From: Gammaproteobacteria bacterium
GTDB lineage: Bacteria; Pseudomonadota; Gammaproteobacteria; SURF-13
DNA length: 64,000 bases
Reading direction: 5' to 3'
NCBI GenBank assembly: GCA_016195665.1
Contig: JACPZD010000036.1
Coordinates: forward strand, 93,217 to 157,216
Part shown: positions 8,482 to 17,403 of the stretch, one piece after another
Numbering within the stretch: the first letter of the stretch is position 1
Layout: each line of letters begins with the position of its first letter
Translations under genes and position numbers: made by a program
The notes under the pieces: model-generated
The model's database searches: none
What the model saw: the letters and a program-made list of their open reading frames with translations, nothing else
What the model was told of the DNA's origin: nothing

Positions 8482-9771
8482 ATGAAAATTCTCATCATCG
8501 GCTCCGGCGGCCGCGAACATGCGCTGGTCTGGAAGGCGGCGCAATCGCCAAATGTCACCAAGATCTTTGTCGCGCCCGGCAATGCGGGCACGGCGCGTGA
8601 ACCGAAGACAGAGAACGTCGCCATCAAGGCTGAAGATATCGCGTCGCTGGTGGATTTTGCGCGGAAAAATCACATCATTCTCACTATCGTTGGGCCGGAG
8701 ACGCCGCTGGCGCTGGGCGTGGCGGACGCCTTCAACGCCGCGGGGCTGCGCTGCTTCGGACCGACCCGTGCCGCTGCTCAACTCGAATCGTCCAAGGCCT
8801 TCTCCAAGGATTTTCTGGCGCGCCACCACATCCCCACTGCGGGCTATAGCGTGTTCACGGATGTCGAACCGGCCTTGGCTTACATTCGTAAACTGGGCGC
8901 GCCTCTGGTGATCAAGGCGGATGGTCTCGCCGCGGGCAAGGGCGTGGTGATTGCGGCTACCTTGGCCGAGGCCGATGCGGCGGTCACCGACATGCTGAGC
9001 GGCAACGTATTCGGCGCGGCAGGCAGGCGCGTGGTGATCGAGGAATTTCTGCAAGGCGAGGAGGCGAGTTTTATCGTCCTGGTGGACGGCGAACATATTC
9101 TGCCGCTCGCCACCACGCAGGATCATAAGGCGCGCGACGACGGCGACCGCGGCCCCAACACCGGCGGCATGGGGGCGTATTCGCCTGCGCCCGTCGTGAC
9201 GTCCGCCGTGCATGCGCGCATTATGCGCGAGATCATCGTGCCTACGGTGTGCGGCATGGCCGCCGAAGGCAACCCCTATACCGGCTTTCTCTACGCGGGG
9301 GTGATGATCAGCCCGGAAGGGGCGCCGCGCGTGTTGGAGTTCAATTGCCGGTTGGGCGACCCGGAAACGCAGCCCATCATGATGCGTCTGCGCTCGGATT
9401 TGATCGAGTTATGTGAAGCCGCTTTGGACAAGCGCCTCGATAGGGTGCAAGCGGAGTGGGATACGCGCGCGGCGCTCGGCGTGGTGCTTGCCGCCGGTGG
9501 TTATCCGGGCCCGTATCGCACCGGTGATGTCATCCACGGCATGATTCAAACAGGAGATAGCGACCGGAAGATTTTTCATGCCGGCACCGCGCTGCGGGGC
9601 GACGATATTGTTACAGCGGGCGGCCGTGTCGCCTGTGTCTGCGCCTTGGGAGCCGACGTGAAAGAAGCGCAGCAGCGCGCCTATGAACGAGTTCGGAGTG
9701 TCGGCTGGGAGGGAATGTATTACCGCACCGACATCGGTTACCGTGCGGTGGCTAGGGAGGGTAAGGGGTGA
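8482..9771 (+). CDS. purD: Phosphoribosylamine-glycine ligase PurD
   Basis: An ATP-grasp enzyme that makes glycinamide ribonucleotide from phosphoribosylamine and glycine. The 429-residue protein begins MKILIIGSGGREHALVWK. It shows the ATP-grasp lysine region VIKADGLAAGKGV near residue 145 and the metal-site FNCRLGDPETQ near residue 290. I start at the ATG at 8482, where PurD normally begins. The last codons (EGKG, stop) are made of GGTAAGGGGTGAGG, a GTGAGG-type repeat fragment. Confidence 0.95.
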   Translation: MKILIIGSGGREHALVWKAAQSPNVTKIFVAPGNAGTAREPKTENVAIKAEDIASLVDFARKNHIILTIVGPETPLALGVADAFNAAGLRCFGPTRAAAQLESSKAFSKDFLARHHIPTAGYSVFTDVEPALAYIRKLGAPLVIKADGLAAGKGVVIAATLAEADAAVTDMLSGNVFGAAGRRVVIEEFLQGEEASFIVLVDGEHILPLATTQDHKARDDGDRGPNTGGMGAYSPAPVVTSAVHARIMREIIVPTVCGMAAEGNPYTGFLYAGVMISPEGAPRVLEFNCRLGDPETQPIMMRLRSDLIELCEAALDKRLDRVQAEWDTRAALGVVLAAGGYPGPYRTGDVIHGMIQTGDSDRKIFHAGTALRGDDIVTAGGRVACVCALGADVKEAQQRAYERVRSVGWEGMYYRTDIGYRAVAREGKG

Positions 9772-9778
9772 GGGGATT

Positions 9779-9814
9779 GTCAGGCAGCTTCGCAGCCTGA
9801 CCTACGCCTTTTTT
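9779..9814 (+). terminator. Possible intrinsic terminator after purD
   Basis: GTCAGGC at 9779-9785 pairs with GCCTGAC at 9795-9801 around a 9-nt loop, and a run of six T follows at 9809-9814. The gap of about 7 nt between stem and T-run is longer than ideal, so this may instead be another dispersed palindrome. Confidence 0.4.
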
Positions 9815-9821
9815 ACTACAT

Positions 9822-9994
9822 TCACCGCAGAGGACGCAGAGGACGCATATTACTCATAAGTCAGTAATTAAGACTACACTTCATGCTACGTCTCCGCCCC
9901 CTATTGAGGGGGCGGGACAGGGTGGGGGTAGAGTAAACAGGGTTTTTACTCAGGAGTCACATTATAACGTTGTAGCCTTATTTTCTGACTCCGT
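9822..9994. repeat. Repeat-rich gap between purD and chpC
   Basis: It holds a single arm of the CACCGCAGAGGACGCAGAGG family at 9822-9848 and a GC hairpin CCGCCCCCTATTGAGGGGGC near 9890-9915 followed by a G-rich tract. The rest is AT-rich with no coding sequence that I can support. Confidence 0.55.
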
Positions 9995-10513
9995 TCAGGT
10001 ATTTGCAGCGGCGTTGTTGGCGCTGCGGCGTTTGCGCGGGGCCTTGAACCACTTCTTTTTACAATCCAGCAGGCGTTGTTCGATGCCGTCGAGATCGGGA
10101 ATGACTGCGGTTTCGCCATCCACCACCACGCGGCTCAATATCACCGAATCGGCCTCGGGTGTGTAGTCCATCGCCGCAATCCTGCTTTCATCAATGTTTG
10201 CGAGCTGCGGTATGCCCTGTACCAGCACGGCGAAAAAGTTGATATCGGGATTCCCCCCTAACGCATTGAGCACCACGATCTTGGCGCGCACTGGAACAGA
10301 CGGTTTTGATTGCCCGCACATGACCTCAAACGAAAGCAGCGGAACATCTCTCTCACGCCAGCTCAATAGGCCGAGCAACCACTCCGGCCCCTCGGCGACG
10401 GGCGCCGGCTCGGAATAGTTGATCACCTCGGCGACGGCCGTGTTCGGCAGCACCAGGTGCCCGCCGCCGATCGGGATGATCTGACTGCGTATCGAGAGAT
10501 GTGTATCAGCCAT
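9995..10513 (-). CDS. chpC: CheW-like protein ChpC of the Pil-Chp system
   Basis: The 172-residue protein has a CheW fold, shown by the IRSQIIPIGGGHLVLPNTAVAEVI opening strands and the LLGLLSWRERDVPLLSFE hairpin. A basic C-terminal tail ends it. CheW proteins couple chemoreceptors to the kinase. It is the last gene of the leftward chemosensory cluster, where P. aeruginosa carries chpC. The start is the ATG at 10513; a TTG at 10528 is an alternative. Confidence 0.8.
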   Translation of the reverse strand: MADTHLSIRSQIIPIGGGHLVLPNTAVAEVINYSEPAPVAEGPEWLLGLLSWRERDVPLLSFEVMCGQSKPSVPVRAKIVVLNALGGNPDINFFAVLVQGIPQLANIDESRIAAMDYTPEADSVILSRVVVDGETAVIPDLDGIEQRLLDCKKKWFKAPRKRRSANNAAANT

Positions 10514-10615
10514 GGCGCGGCGCTTCAATAAAATCAGTTTTTCTTTTCAGTGGGTAGTTCATGCTTTTTCACTAGTTGTGCAAAATTTTTTATCGTATCC
10601 TCTGCGATGCAGTTT

Positions 10616-11785
10616 TCAAAGTTCTCTCGCCCTGGGCAGATAGACTACATCGGGCTGATCTACATGACTCAGTTGCTCAACCAATCTCTTCGCAAGCACC
10701 TCGGGCGTTCCGTTAAAGCTCACCAAGCCGGCTTTGCGCGCATGATCGGGCATACTGGAGATAAGACAGCTCTCCGCATCCTGCGCCCATACTACTCCGC
10801 CGTGTTCGACAATACTCTGCGCCCCCCTCAATCCGTCGTTGCCCATGCCGCTGAAGATGACGGCCCCGGCGTGACGGCCGAAGCGTTGTGCGACGTTGGT
10901 CATGATGGCGTCAATGGAAGGCCGGTAGAGCCGGTCGTCCTGGGTAAAGGGTTTGAGTTCAAGTTGCCCCTCGGCATTGATGACCAGATCCTCTTCGACC
11001 GGCGCCAGCACCACTTGATGATGACGCAGGCTGTGACCCGACTGAGCGGGTATCACTTGGAATGCGGCAGTGGAATCGAGTTGCTGCGCCAACAGCGTGG
11101 CAAAACCCGTCCCGATATGTTGCGCCAGCACAAATGCGATCGGCAGTTCAACGGGGATGGCGTTCAAAAAACTTTTCACCGCCTGCGGACCGCCGATCGA
11201 GGCGCCCAGCACCCATACCCGCAGAACCCCGGCATTCGATACCGGCATCTTCGGCGCAGCCGGTTTACCGATTGGACGTAGCGGTTCCGGCGCGGGCGTG
11301 AACTGCACCGGTTCCGGCACGGACGCCGGTTGTTCTGCGGGTGCTGTTGCGGCAGCCTCGTCTTTAATGGCCTTGGCTTGCCGATGATGCACAACTAAAG
11401 CCACCAGCTTCTGGGCGAGCCTGCGGCCCCAATCGCCGTGATGGGCGGCGGCGATGATATGGGTGGAGGCGCTGTCGTTAAACAGGACCGGCAGATCGAA
11501 TCGCTCCAGCAACTGGTCGAGAAAATCCTGCTCCGACATACAGGGATGTATTAGTGTCGTGGGAGGCAGGACGCCGGGAGCGACCGCCTCGGTCTCGTCA
11601 TCCAGGTCCAGCAGCAACACGTCCGCGCCCGTCCGGCTGAGCTTGCTCAGAAATTCTTCGCACGGTGGTTCGTTAATCACCACCTCAAGCCCGCCCTTTT
11701 CCACCAGGGATTGCAGGTTGGTGCGCTGGCGTTCCTGGGCGGAGGCGATGGCGACGCGCAGTTTTTTTCCAGAGGCGCCGCTCAT
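10616..11785 (-). CDS. chpB: CheB-type methylesterase ChpB with repeat-encoded insertion
   Basis: The 389-residue protein has a degenerate N-terminal receiver-like region and a C-terminal methylesterase domain from about residue 195. The catalytic triad is visible as GASIGG (Ser), AQHIGTG (His) and SGMGNDG (Asp). It would demethylate the PilJ receptor. Residues about 68-84 (VAPGVLPPTTLIHPCMS) are encoded by the dispersed in-frame repeat and fall between the receiver-like DVLLLDLDDE strand and FDLPVLF. The gene starts 3 bp downstream of chpA. Confidence 0.85.
   Translation of the reverse strand: MSGASGKKLRVAIASAQERQRTNLQSLVEKGGLEVVINEPPCEEFLSKLSRTGADVLLLDLDDETEAVAPGVLPPTTLIHPCMSEQDFLDQLLERFDLPVLFNDSASTHIIAAAHHGDWGRRLAQKLVALVVHHRQAKAIKDEAAATAPAEQPASVPEPVQFTPAPEPLRPIGKPAAPKMPVSNAGVLRVWVLGASIGGPQAVKSFLNAIPVELPIAFVLAQHIGTGFATLLAQQLDSTAAFQVIPAQSGHSLRHHQVVLAPVEEDLVINAEGQLELKPFTQDDRLYRPSIDAIMTNVAQRFGRHAGAVIFSGMGNDGLRGAQSIVEHGGVVWAQDAESCLISSMPDHARKAGLVSFNGTPEVLAKRLVEQLSHVDQPDVVYLPRAREL
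11533..11585. repeat. In-frame protein-coding repeat, copy in chpB
   Basis: The plus strand reads CGACATACAGGGATGTATTA followed by GTCGTGGGAGGCAGGACGCC and GGGAGCGACC. It is read in the chpB frame as VAPGVLPPTTLIHPCM. It belongs to the family found five times in chpA and twice in fleS. Confidence 0.85.
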
Positions 11786-11787
11786 GG

Positions 11788-14700
11788 CTAATGGAGTGTG
11801 GCGATCCGGCCGCCGACCAGGCTGTCAATGTTCTTCAACAACTCGCTTTCCTGGTAAGGCTTACCCATGTAGCTGTTCACGCCGATCTGCATGGCGCGCT
11901 CACGGTGCTTTTCACCGGTGCGGGAGGTAATCATGATGATGGGGATGTGCTTGAGCCGCGGTTCATTGCGGATCAGGGTGGCGAGTTCATAGCCGTCCAT
12001 GCGCGGCATTTCGATGTCCAGCAACATGACGTCGGGGATGTGCTCTTGCAGCAAGGCTACCGCATCCACGCCGTCTTTGGCCGCCAGCACCTGGATATTA
12101 TGGCGCTCCAGCAGCCGGGTGGTGACCTTGCGCACGGTGATGGAGTCATCCACCACCATCACCGTCATTATGCCCGTGGATGCGGGCGCCGCCGGCTCCG
12201 CGACGGCCTGCTCCGTGGTGCGCATCATGCCGAGGCGCACCAGGGCGGGAATATCCAGAATCAACACCACGCGGCCGTCGCCAAGTATGGTGGCGCCGGT
12301 GATGCCGCGCACCGTACTGATCTGCGGGCCGACCGACTTCACTACGATCTCGCGGCTGCCCATGATGGCCTCGACTTGCAACGTCACATAGTGATCGCCC
12401 GCGCGCATCATCAACATGGGTAATTTTCTGCGCGGGCCTGGCAGATAGGGGTGGGCGGTGCCCAGCAGCGTGCCCAGATGCATGAAGGTGTAACCCCGCC
12501 CGTCCATCCTGTAGGTCGCACCCGGCTGGGCGTGAAACTCTTCCAACTCTTCATGCGTGACGCGCGTAATGCGTTCGATGCTGGTGAGCGGAATAGCGAA
12601 TACGTCCTCGCCGACATGCACCAGCAGCGCCTGGTTCACCGAAAGCGAGAGCGGCAAGCGCAGCGTGAAGGTGGCGCCCTGGCCCGGCTTGAAGCCGATA
12701 TCGAGCGTCCCGCCCAGTTGCTTCACTTCGCTGTTCACCACATCCATGCCCACGCCGCGGCCGGAAATCTGGGTGATCTCCGAGACGGTGCTGAAGCCCG
12801 GCTCCAGGATAAACTGGATCACCTCGTTATCCGTCATATCGGCGCTCTTGCTCAGCAGGCTGCGTTCGTGCGCCTTCTTGCGGATGGCGGCGACGTTGAG
12901 GCCGGCGCCGTCGTCGCTGATTCGTATCGCTATATCCGTGCCTTGCCGCTCCACGCGCAAGGTGATCGTACCGGTTTCAGGCTTGCCGGCGGCGCGGCGC
13001 GCCTTGGCCGGCTCAACGCCGTGGTCAACCGCATTACGCAGCAGATGTTCCAGACTGGGCACAATCCTGTCCAGCACCGTTCTGTCCGTCTCGACCTCGG
13101 CGCCGAACACGCGCAACTCCACCAGTTTTCCCAAGTCGTGCGCGACCTGCCGGACGATGCGCCGCATGCGCGGCATGACCACGGCGAATTGCACCATGCG
13201 GGTGCTCATCAAACCCTGTTGCAGATCTGTATTGATGCGGGATTGCTGCAACAGCAGGGTCTCCGACTCGCGCGTCAGATTCTGGAGCTGACCTTCCACA
13301 TTTTCTAGGTCGTTGACACCCTCGATCAAGCTGCGTGACAGTTGTTGTATGGAGGAAAAGCGATCGAACTCGAGCGGGTCGAACTCTTCGTCCTGGCGTC
13401 CTGTCTCGGCGTAGCGGAACAGGATTTGCGCCTCGGTTTCGATCTCGAGCTTGCGGAGTTGCGCGCGCAATCGCGCCACGACCTGATCCATTTCCGACAG
13501 GTTGTACTTGAATGAGCCGATCTGTTGTTCCAGACGCGAGCGCGAGATACTGATCTCGCCCGCGAAATTCACCATGTTGTCGAGCAGATCGGCGCGCACC
13601 CTGATCTGCTCATGCTGGATGCGCGACAGATGGCGATGCTCTTCCTCGGCAGGTTCGAACTCCTCCTGCTCTCCGACCGCTTCGGCCGGCGCTGCCCCCG
13701 GCGTCCTGCCTCCCGCGACATCAGTACGTCCCTGTACGTCATCGGGCTGCTCCGCCACAGGTTCGAGTTCGGCCGTCTTAACCGGCGCGGGGGCGGTCTC
13801 CGGCTGCTCGGGGAGCTGCCCTGGGGGATGGCCGTCAATCAGGCCCTGGATGTGGGCGATCAACTCGGGCGCCGGCGGGATCGGCAGGTTGGCGGCGGCG
13901 AGATCGAGCATCTGCAACAGCCTATCCTGGGTCTGCTGCATAAGCACCGGGAGTTGCGGCGAGACGGGCAGGTGGCCGTCCACGATCGCCGTGATGAGGG
14001 ATTCCAGGCTATGACTGAGATCTCCCATCGCGGTGATAGCCGCCATGCGTGCGCCGCCCTTCAGGGTGTGTAATTGCCGTCGCAACTCCTCCATCAAATC
14101 CTCGTTGGACGGATCGGCGCTCCATTGTTGCAGAGTGATCTCGCAGGCCTCCAGTATCTCTTTGCCTTCTTCGAGAAATACCTCGACGACTTCACTGTCC
14201 TTTTCAGCCGCGGCGGACTCACTGAACCGGTTCATCACCGCCGGAGCAGGTCTCTCCTGCGACGTATAGGGAAGAGCGACAGCGAAGGGTTCTATTAGTG
14301 TCGCAGGAGGCAGGATGCCGGGAGCGCCTTCGATGGCGTTCAACTGATGCGCCAGCTCAACCTCATACAAGGCCGATATGTCGGCCATCAACGCCGTGTT
14401 GTTCGGCCAGGAAAACTTGGGATCCTTGAGCGCCGCGATGGTTTCTTTAGTGAAGGCAATGGTGCGGCGGAACAGGTCAATGATTTGCGGCGTGATGACG
14501 GTTTGGTTGGCGCTCAACGATTTGACATATTTTTCCAGCAGACCCGCAGGCGCGGCGATGTCTGGCACGCCCGCCATGCTGGCGCTGCCGTGCAGCGTAT
14601 GCAGGGTGCGGCTCAATGCATCGGTGACGCGGCACTCGGTCGCTCCCGGCGTCCTGCCTCCCGCGACACTAGTAGTACCCTTCGCTGTCGCTCTTCCCTG

Positions 14701-17403
14701 TACGTCGGCATCCTGGGCGATGCACTGGTCAATGAATGTCTGAATCTTGTCGAGATGCCCGGCCGCCTCTTTACCGAAGATTTCAAGCAGCAATGTATCC
14801 ATCTGCGGCTCTACTTCGCGCGCCGGTCTGACAATAACCTCCGGCGCGACCACCCCCTGGCTCAAGGTCACGCTGTCGCTGGGAAGCTGCACTATCGGCG
14901 ACGGAGCGGCAGGCGCCTCTACAGGCTGCGGAGCAGGTCGCTCCCGGCTTCCTGCCTCCCGCGACATTAGTACGTCCGTGTACGTCACGAGACCGCCGGG
15001 CTGGCTCATCGCCCTGGCCTGATCCATCATGGCCTGGATGTCCAGGGCGGGCGGGGCGCCTCCCTTGAAATGCTCGACGAGCTGCGGCAATGCCGCCTGC
15101 GCCCGCTCGATCAGATCAATGACGGCCTGATGAGCCGGCACGGTATTGTCTATCACCCGGTTGAGCATGTTCTCGAAGGCCCACGCGAATTCACCGATGG
15201 CGGTGGCGCCTACCATACGCCCGCTGCCCTTCAAGGTGTGGAACGAACGCCGGATGACGGTCAAGGCCTCGTGATCCTCGGGATTCTTCTGCCAGACGGG
15301 GAAATGCGCGGCGATGGTGTCCATCTCCTCTCCCGCCTCCTCAAGAAAGATCTCGATGATCTCGTCGTCTATATCCGCGGGACGGGCGGCGGGTGTGGTG
15401 AGCGCTGACGGCGGGGCCGCCTCGGCCTGTTCCGAGGTATAGGGAAGAGCGGCAGCGAAGGGTTCTACTAGTGTCGCGGGAGGCAGGACGCCGGGAGCGA
15501 CCGCAGGCGGCTCGGGTCCGGCGCCGGCCTCGGCCTGGATCCCGGCCGCCGGGGCCAATTCAATAGATTCCGGCGCAGGCGCGGAGACTTCATCCGCGAC
15601 CAAGGCGTGCGTCTCTCCAAACAGGTCACTGGGCGCCAACGCCTCTGCTGCTGCGGGGGGCTGTTCGCCGGCATCGGTGAAGCTGAGCTGGCGCACGCTC
15701 TGCTGGGCCATATTAAGAATGGCCTCGCGATCGCTCCGCCCTTCGTCCAGCGCCTCCAGATAGTATTCGACACTGCTGATCACATCGGCCAGGTTATCCA
15801 ACTGGTGCTGGCTGGGGATGATCTTGCGCTCGATCAGATCCTCGGTGATACGTTCCTTACAATCGGACAGGATCTCGGCGGAACGGGTCTCGGACACTAC
15901 CTGCAAGGCGCCGATGATCTGGTTGAGCAGGGCCGGTACATGCACCAGCAGGTGATGCTGCATGGGCGTCACGATAAACGCCGTGATGGATTCCTTCACC
16001 CGCGAGAGATCGGCCTTGATCTCCTTGACGACCGTCGAGAAGAGCTGCCGGTATTCCGCGCTGCTGAGCAAATTTTCACTGTCGGCCGGCGCCGGACTTG
16101 CGCCGCTTTGCACGGCGAAGCGATCCTCCGCCGCGCGCGGTTCCTCTTTACCCAGGGCATCGAGAGAAGACTCTACATACAGCAAGGCGCCGGCCATCTC
16201 CATCAGCGCCGCCTCATCAACCGGTGCATCGCCTTGCACCATCTCCTTGAGTAGGTTGACCTGATTGAGAATCCGTTTGCGGGCGAGCCCCAGGCCCAGC
16301 ATGCCGACGGTGTCGGCGATTTGCCGCAGCGGCTCTTCCAGCGACTGCAACTCACTGTTGACCGGCAACTCGCTGCGTACAAAGATATCCAGGGTATCCT
16401 TGACGCGGGACAGATCCTCGCGGATCACCGCCGAGACGGTGCGCAACAGTTCGAGATTGGGACCGGCCAGACTGGTGCGGGCCTGCTCGATCTCGTCTTC
16501 CCTGGGCAGCAGGGCGTCGAGATCGAAGGCGTATTTCAAGCCGAGCACCCGCGCGCCGGCCGAGGTGGCTTGGGCCACGTAATAGAGCATGTTCTTCAAC
16601 AACTCGCGCGGCGGATGGGCGATCAGTTCCTCTTCGCCGCCGTCAATCAGACGCTTGACCTGACGATCCACCTGTCCCAGCAAGAGCTTCACGGAGACGC
16701 TCGGCTCCAGGCCGTTTTCCAGCAGAGCCTCGATCAGGCCGTGGGTCACCCACCATAGTTGCACCACCGCGCCCTGGCTGGACGCCTCATCCAGACGCTG
16801 GATGACCTTGTTCAATTCCTTGAGATGCTGCATGGCGGCCGGCGTGCGGTACCAGTGGACCAGACTGCGTTGATAGGCGCTGCGCTGCCGCCGCGCCACC
16901 GCGCGGATATCCGGCTGGCCCTGAACGACCAGCTCCAAGGCCGGGCGCGCTGGCGGCGCGATGCTGAGGTCGGGGGCGAACAGCGCGCCCTGCGAGAGCA
17001 GGTTCTGACCGCGCGCCGCGCGCAGGTCATTCAACAACGGCAGCAGCACCAGGGGCGTATCCTGCTGATGGCCGCTCTGCAGGCGCTCCAGGTAATTGGG
17101 CAGTTGCAGGATGGCGCGCATCAGGACTTCATAGGCGTCGTCGCGCTGCTGAATTTCTTCCCTGGCCAGGGCCTCCGCGAGGTGTTCCATCTCTTCGGCG
17201 AGCATGGCCGCGCCATACAGCTCGATCATCTGCAGGGTGCCGTGCACCTGGTGCAGATGGGTCACGCAAAAACGCATCTGCGCGCTGTCGTGTGGATTGA
17301 GCACAAAGGCCTCTAGGGCGTGCCGCGCCTCGGCGAGGCTCTGATCAATCTCGCCCTTGACCCATTTCAGGGTGCCGTAATCAATGAGCGCGGCGGGATT
17401 CAT
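11788..17403 (-). CDS. chpA: ChpA/PilL hybrid chemotaxis histidine kinase
   Basis: The 1871-residue CheA-type kinase of the type IV pilus chemosensory system has multiple phosphotransfer domains. Clear Hpt motifs are LHQVHG (near residue 51), FHTLKGSGRM (about 720), LHTLHGSASM (about 930) and LHTLKGGARM (about 1120). The CheA dimerisation and ATPase core follows (LRNAVDHGVE), then a CheW domain and a C-terminal receiver with VVDDS and LLDIEMPRMDG. It would phosphorylate PilG and PilH to control twitching. The start ATG overlaps the pilK stop as TGATG. Five copies of a dispersed repeat are translated inside its interdomain linkers. Confidence 0.93.
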   Translation of the reverse strand: MNPAALIDYGTLKWVKGEIDQSLAEARHALEAFVLNPHDSAQMRFCVTHLHQVHGTLQMIELYGAAMLAEEMEHLAEALAREEIQQRDDAYEVLMRAILQLPNYLERLQSGHQQDTPLVLLPLLNDLRAARGQNLLSQGALFAPDLSIAPPARPALELVVQGQPDIRAVARRQRSAYQRSLVHWYRTPAAMQHLKELNKVIQRLDEASSQGAVVQLWWVTHGLIEALLENGLEPSVSVKLLLGQVDRQVKRLIDGGEEELIAHPPRELLKNMLYYVAQATSAGARVLGLKYAFDLDALLPREDEIEQARTSLAGPNLELLRTVSAVIREDLSRVKDTLDIFVRSELPVNSELQSLEEPLRQIADTVGMLGLGLARKRILNQVNLLKEMVQGDAPVDEAALMEMAGALLYVESSLDALGKEEPRAAEDRFAVQSGASPAPADSENLLSSAEYRQLFSTVVKEIKADLSRVKESITAFIVTPMQHHLLVHVPALLNQIIGALQVVSETRSAEILSDCKERITEDLIERKIIPSQHQLDNLADVISSVEYYLEALDEGRSDREAILNMAQQSVRQLSFTDAGEQPPAAAEALAPSDLFGETHALVADEVSAPAPESIELAPAAGIQAEAGAGPEPPAVAPGVLPPATLVEPFAAALPYTSEQAEAAPPSALTTPAARPADIDDEIIEIFLEEAGEEMDTIAAHFPVWQKNPEDHEALTVIRRSFHTLKGSGRMVGATAIGEFAWAFENMLNRVIDNTVPAHQAVIDLIERAQAALPQLVEHFKGGAPPALDIQAMMDQARAMSQPGGLVTYTDVLMSREAGSRERPAPQPVEAPAAPSPIVQLPSDSVTLSQGVVAPEVIVRPAREVEPQMDTLLLEIFGKEAAGHLDKIQTFIDQCIAQDADVQGRATAKGTTSVAGGRTPGATECRVTDALSRTLHTLHGSASMAGVPDIAAPAGLLEKYVKSLSANQTVITPQIIDLFRRTIAFTKETIAALKDPKFSWPNNTALMADISALYEVELAHQLNAIEGAPGILPPATLIEPFAVALPYTSQERPAPAVMNRFSESAAAEKDSEVVEVFLEEGKEILEACEITLQQWSADPSNEDLMEELRRQLHTLKGGARMAAITAMGDLSHSLESLITAIVDGHLPVSPQLPVLMQQTQDRLLQMLDLAAANLPIPPAPELIAHIQGLIDGHPPGQLPEQPETAPAPVKTAELEPVAEQPDDVQGRTDVAGGRTPGAAPAEAVGEQEEFEPAEEEHRHLSRIQHEQIRVRADLLDNMVNFAGEISISRSRLEQQIGSFKYNLSEMDQVVARLRAQLRKLEIETEAQILFRYAETGRQDEEFDPLEFDRFSSIQQLSRSLIEGVNDLENVEGQLQNLTRESETLLLQQSRINTDLQQGLMSTRMVQFAVVMPRMRRIVRQVAHDLGKLVELRVFGAEVETDRTVLDRIVPSLEHLLRNAVDHGVEPAKARRAAGKPETGTITLRVERQGTDIAIRISDDGAGLNVAAIRKKAHERSLLSKSADMTDNEVIQFILEPGFSTVSEITQISGRGVGMDVVNSEVKQLGGTLDIGFKPGQGATFTLRLPLSLSVNQALLVHVGEDVFAIPLTSIERITRVTHEELEEFHAQPGATYRMDGRGYTFMHLGTLLGTAHPYLPGPRRKLPMLMMRAGDHYVTLQVEAIMGSREIVVKSVGPQISTVRGITGATILGDGRVVLILDIPALVRLGMMRTTEQAVAEPAAPASTGIMTVMVVDDSITVRKVTTRLLERHNIQVLAAKDGVDAVALLQEHIPDVMLLDIEMPRMDGYELATLIRNEPRLKHIPIIMITSRTGEKHRERAMQIGVNSYMGKPYQESELLKNIDSLVGGRIATLH
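13681..13740. repeat. In-frame repeat in chpA, copy A (short form)
   Basis: Translated in chpA as DVQGRTDVAGGRTPGAAP. The gene-sense strand carries GACGTACAGGGACGTACTGA then the GTCGCGGGAGGCAGGACGCC core. It sits in the linker before the kinase dimerisation region. Confidence 0.85.
14256..14328. repeat. In-frame repeat in chpA, copy B (long form, inverted)
   Basis: Translated as APGILPPATLIEPFAVALPY plus TS. The element is in the opposite orientation to copy A and is the long form, with an added GAAGAGCGACAGCGAAGGGT module. It lies in the linker before the last Hpt domain. Confidence 0.85.
14638..14708. repeat. In-frame repeat in chpA, copy C (long form)
   Basis: Translated as DVQGRATAKGTTSVAGGRTP plus GAT. 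It has the same orientation as copy A but is the long form. Notably it falls within the third Hpt domain, just before the helix carrying LHTLHG, where a loop must tolerate it. Confidence 0.85.
14936..14990. repeat. In-frame repeat in chpA, copy D (short form, another frame)
   Basis: Translated as [19 protein letters not shown]. The nucleotide core is the same as copy A but it is read in a different frame, giving an unrelated peptide. It lies in the linker after the second Hpt domain. Confidence 0.85.
15431..15504. repeat. In-frame repeat in chpA, copy E (long form, inverted)
   Basis: Translated as VAPGVLPPATLVEPFAAALP plus YTSE. It has the same orientation and frame as copy B, so copies B and E give nearly identical peptides about 390 residues apart. 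Confidence 0.85.

Noticed and set aside
10550..11281. 243-residue plus-strand frame opposite chpB
   Set aside because: The catalytic triad of chpB on the other strand is intact, so this is a shadow frame.
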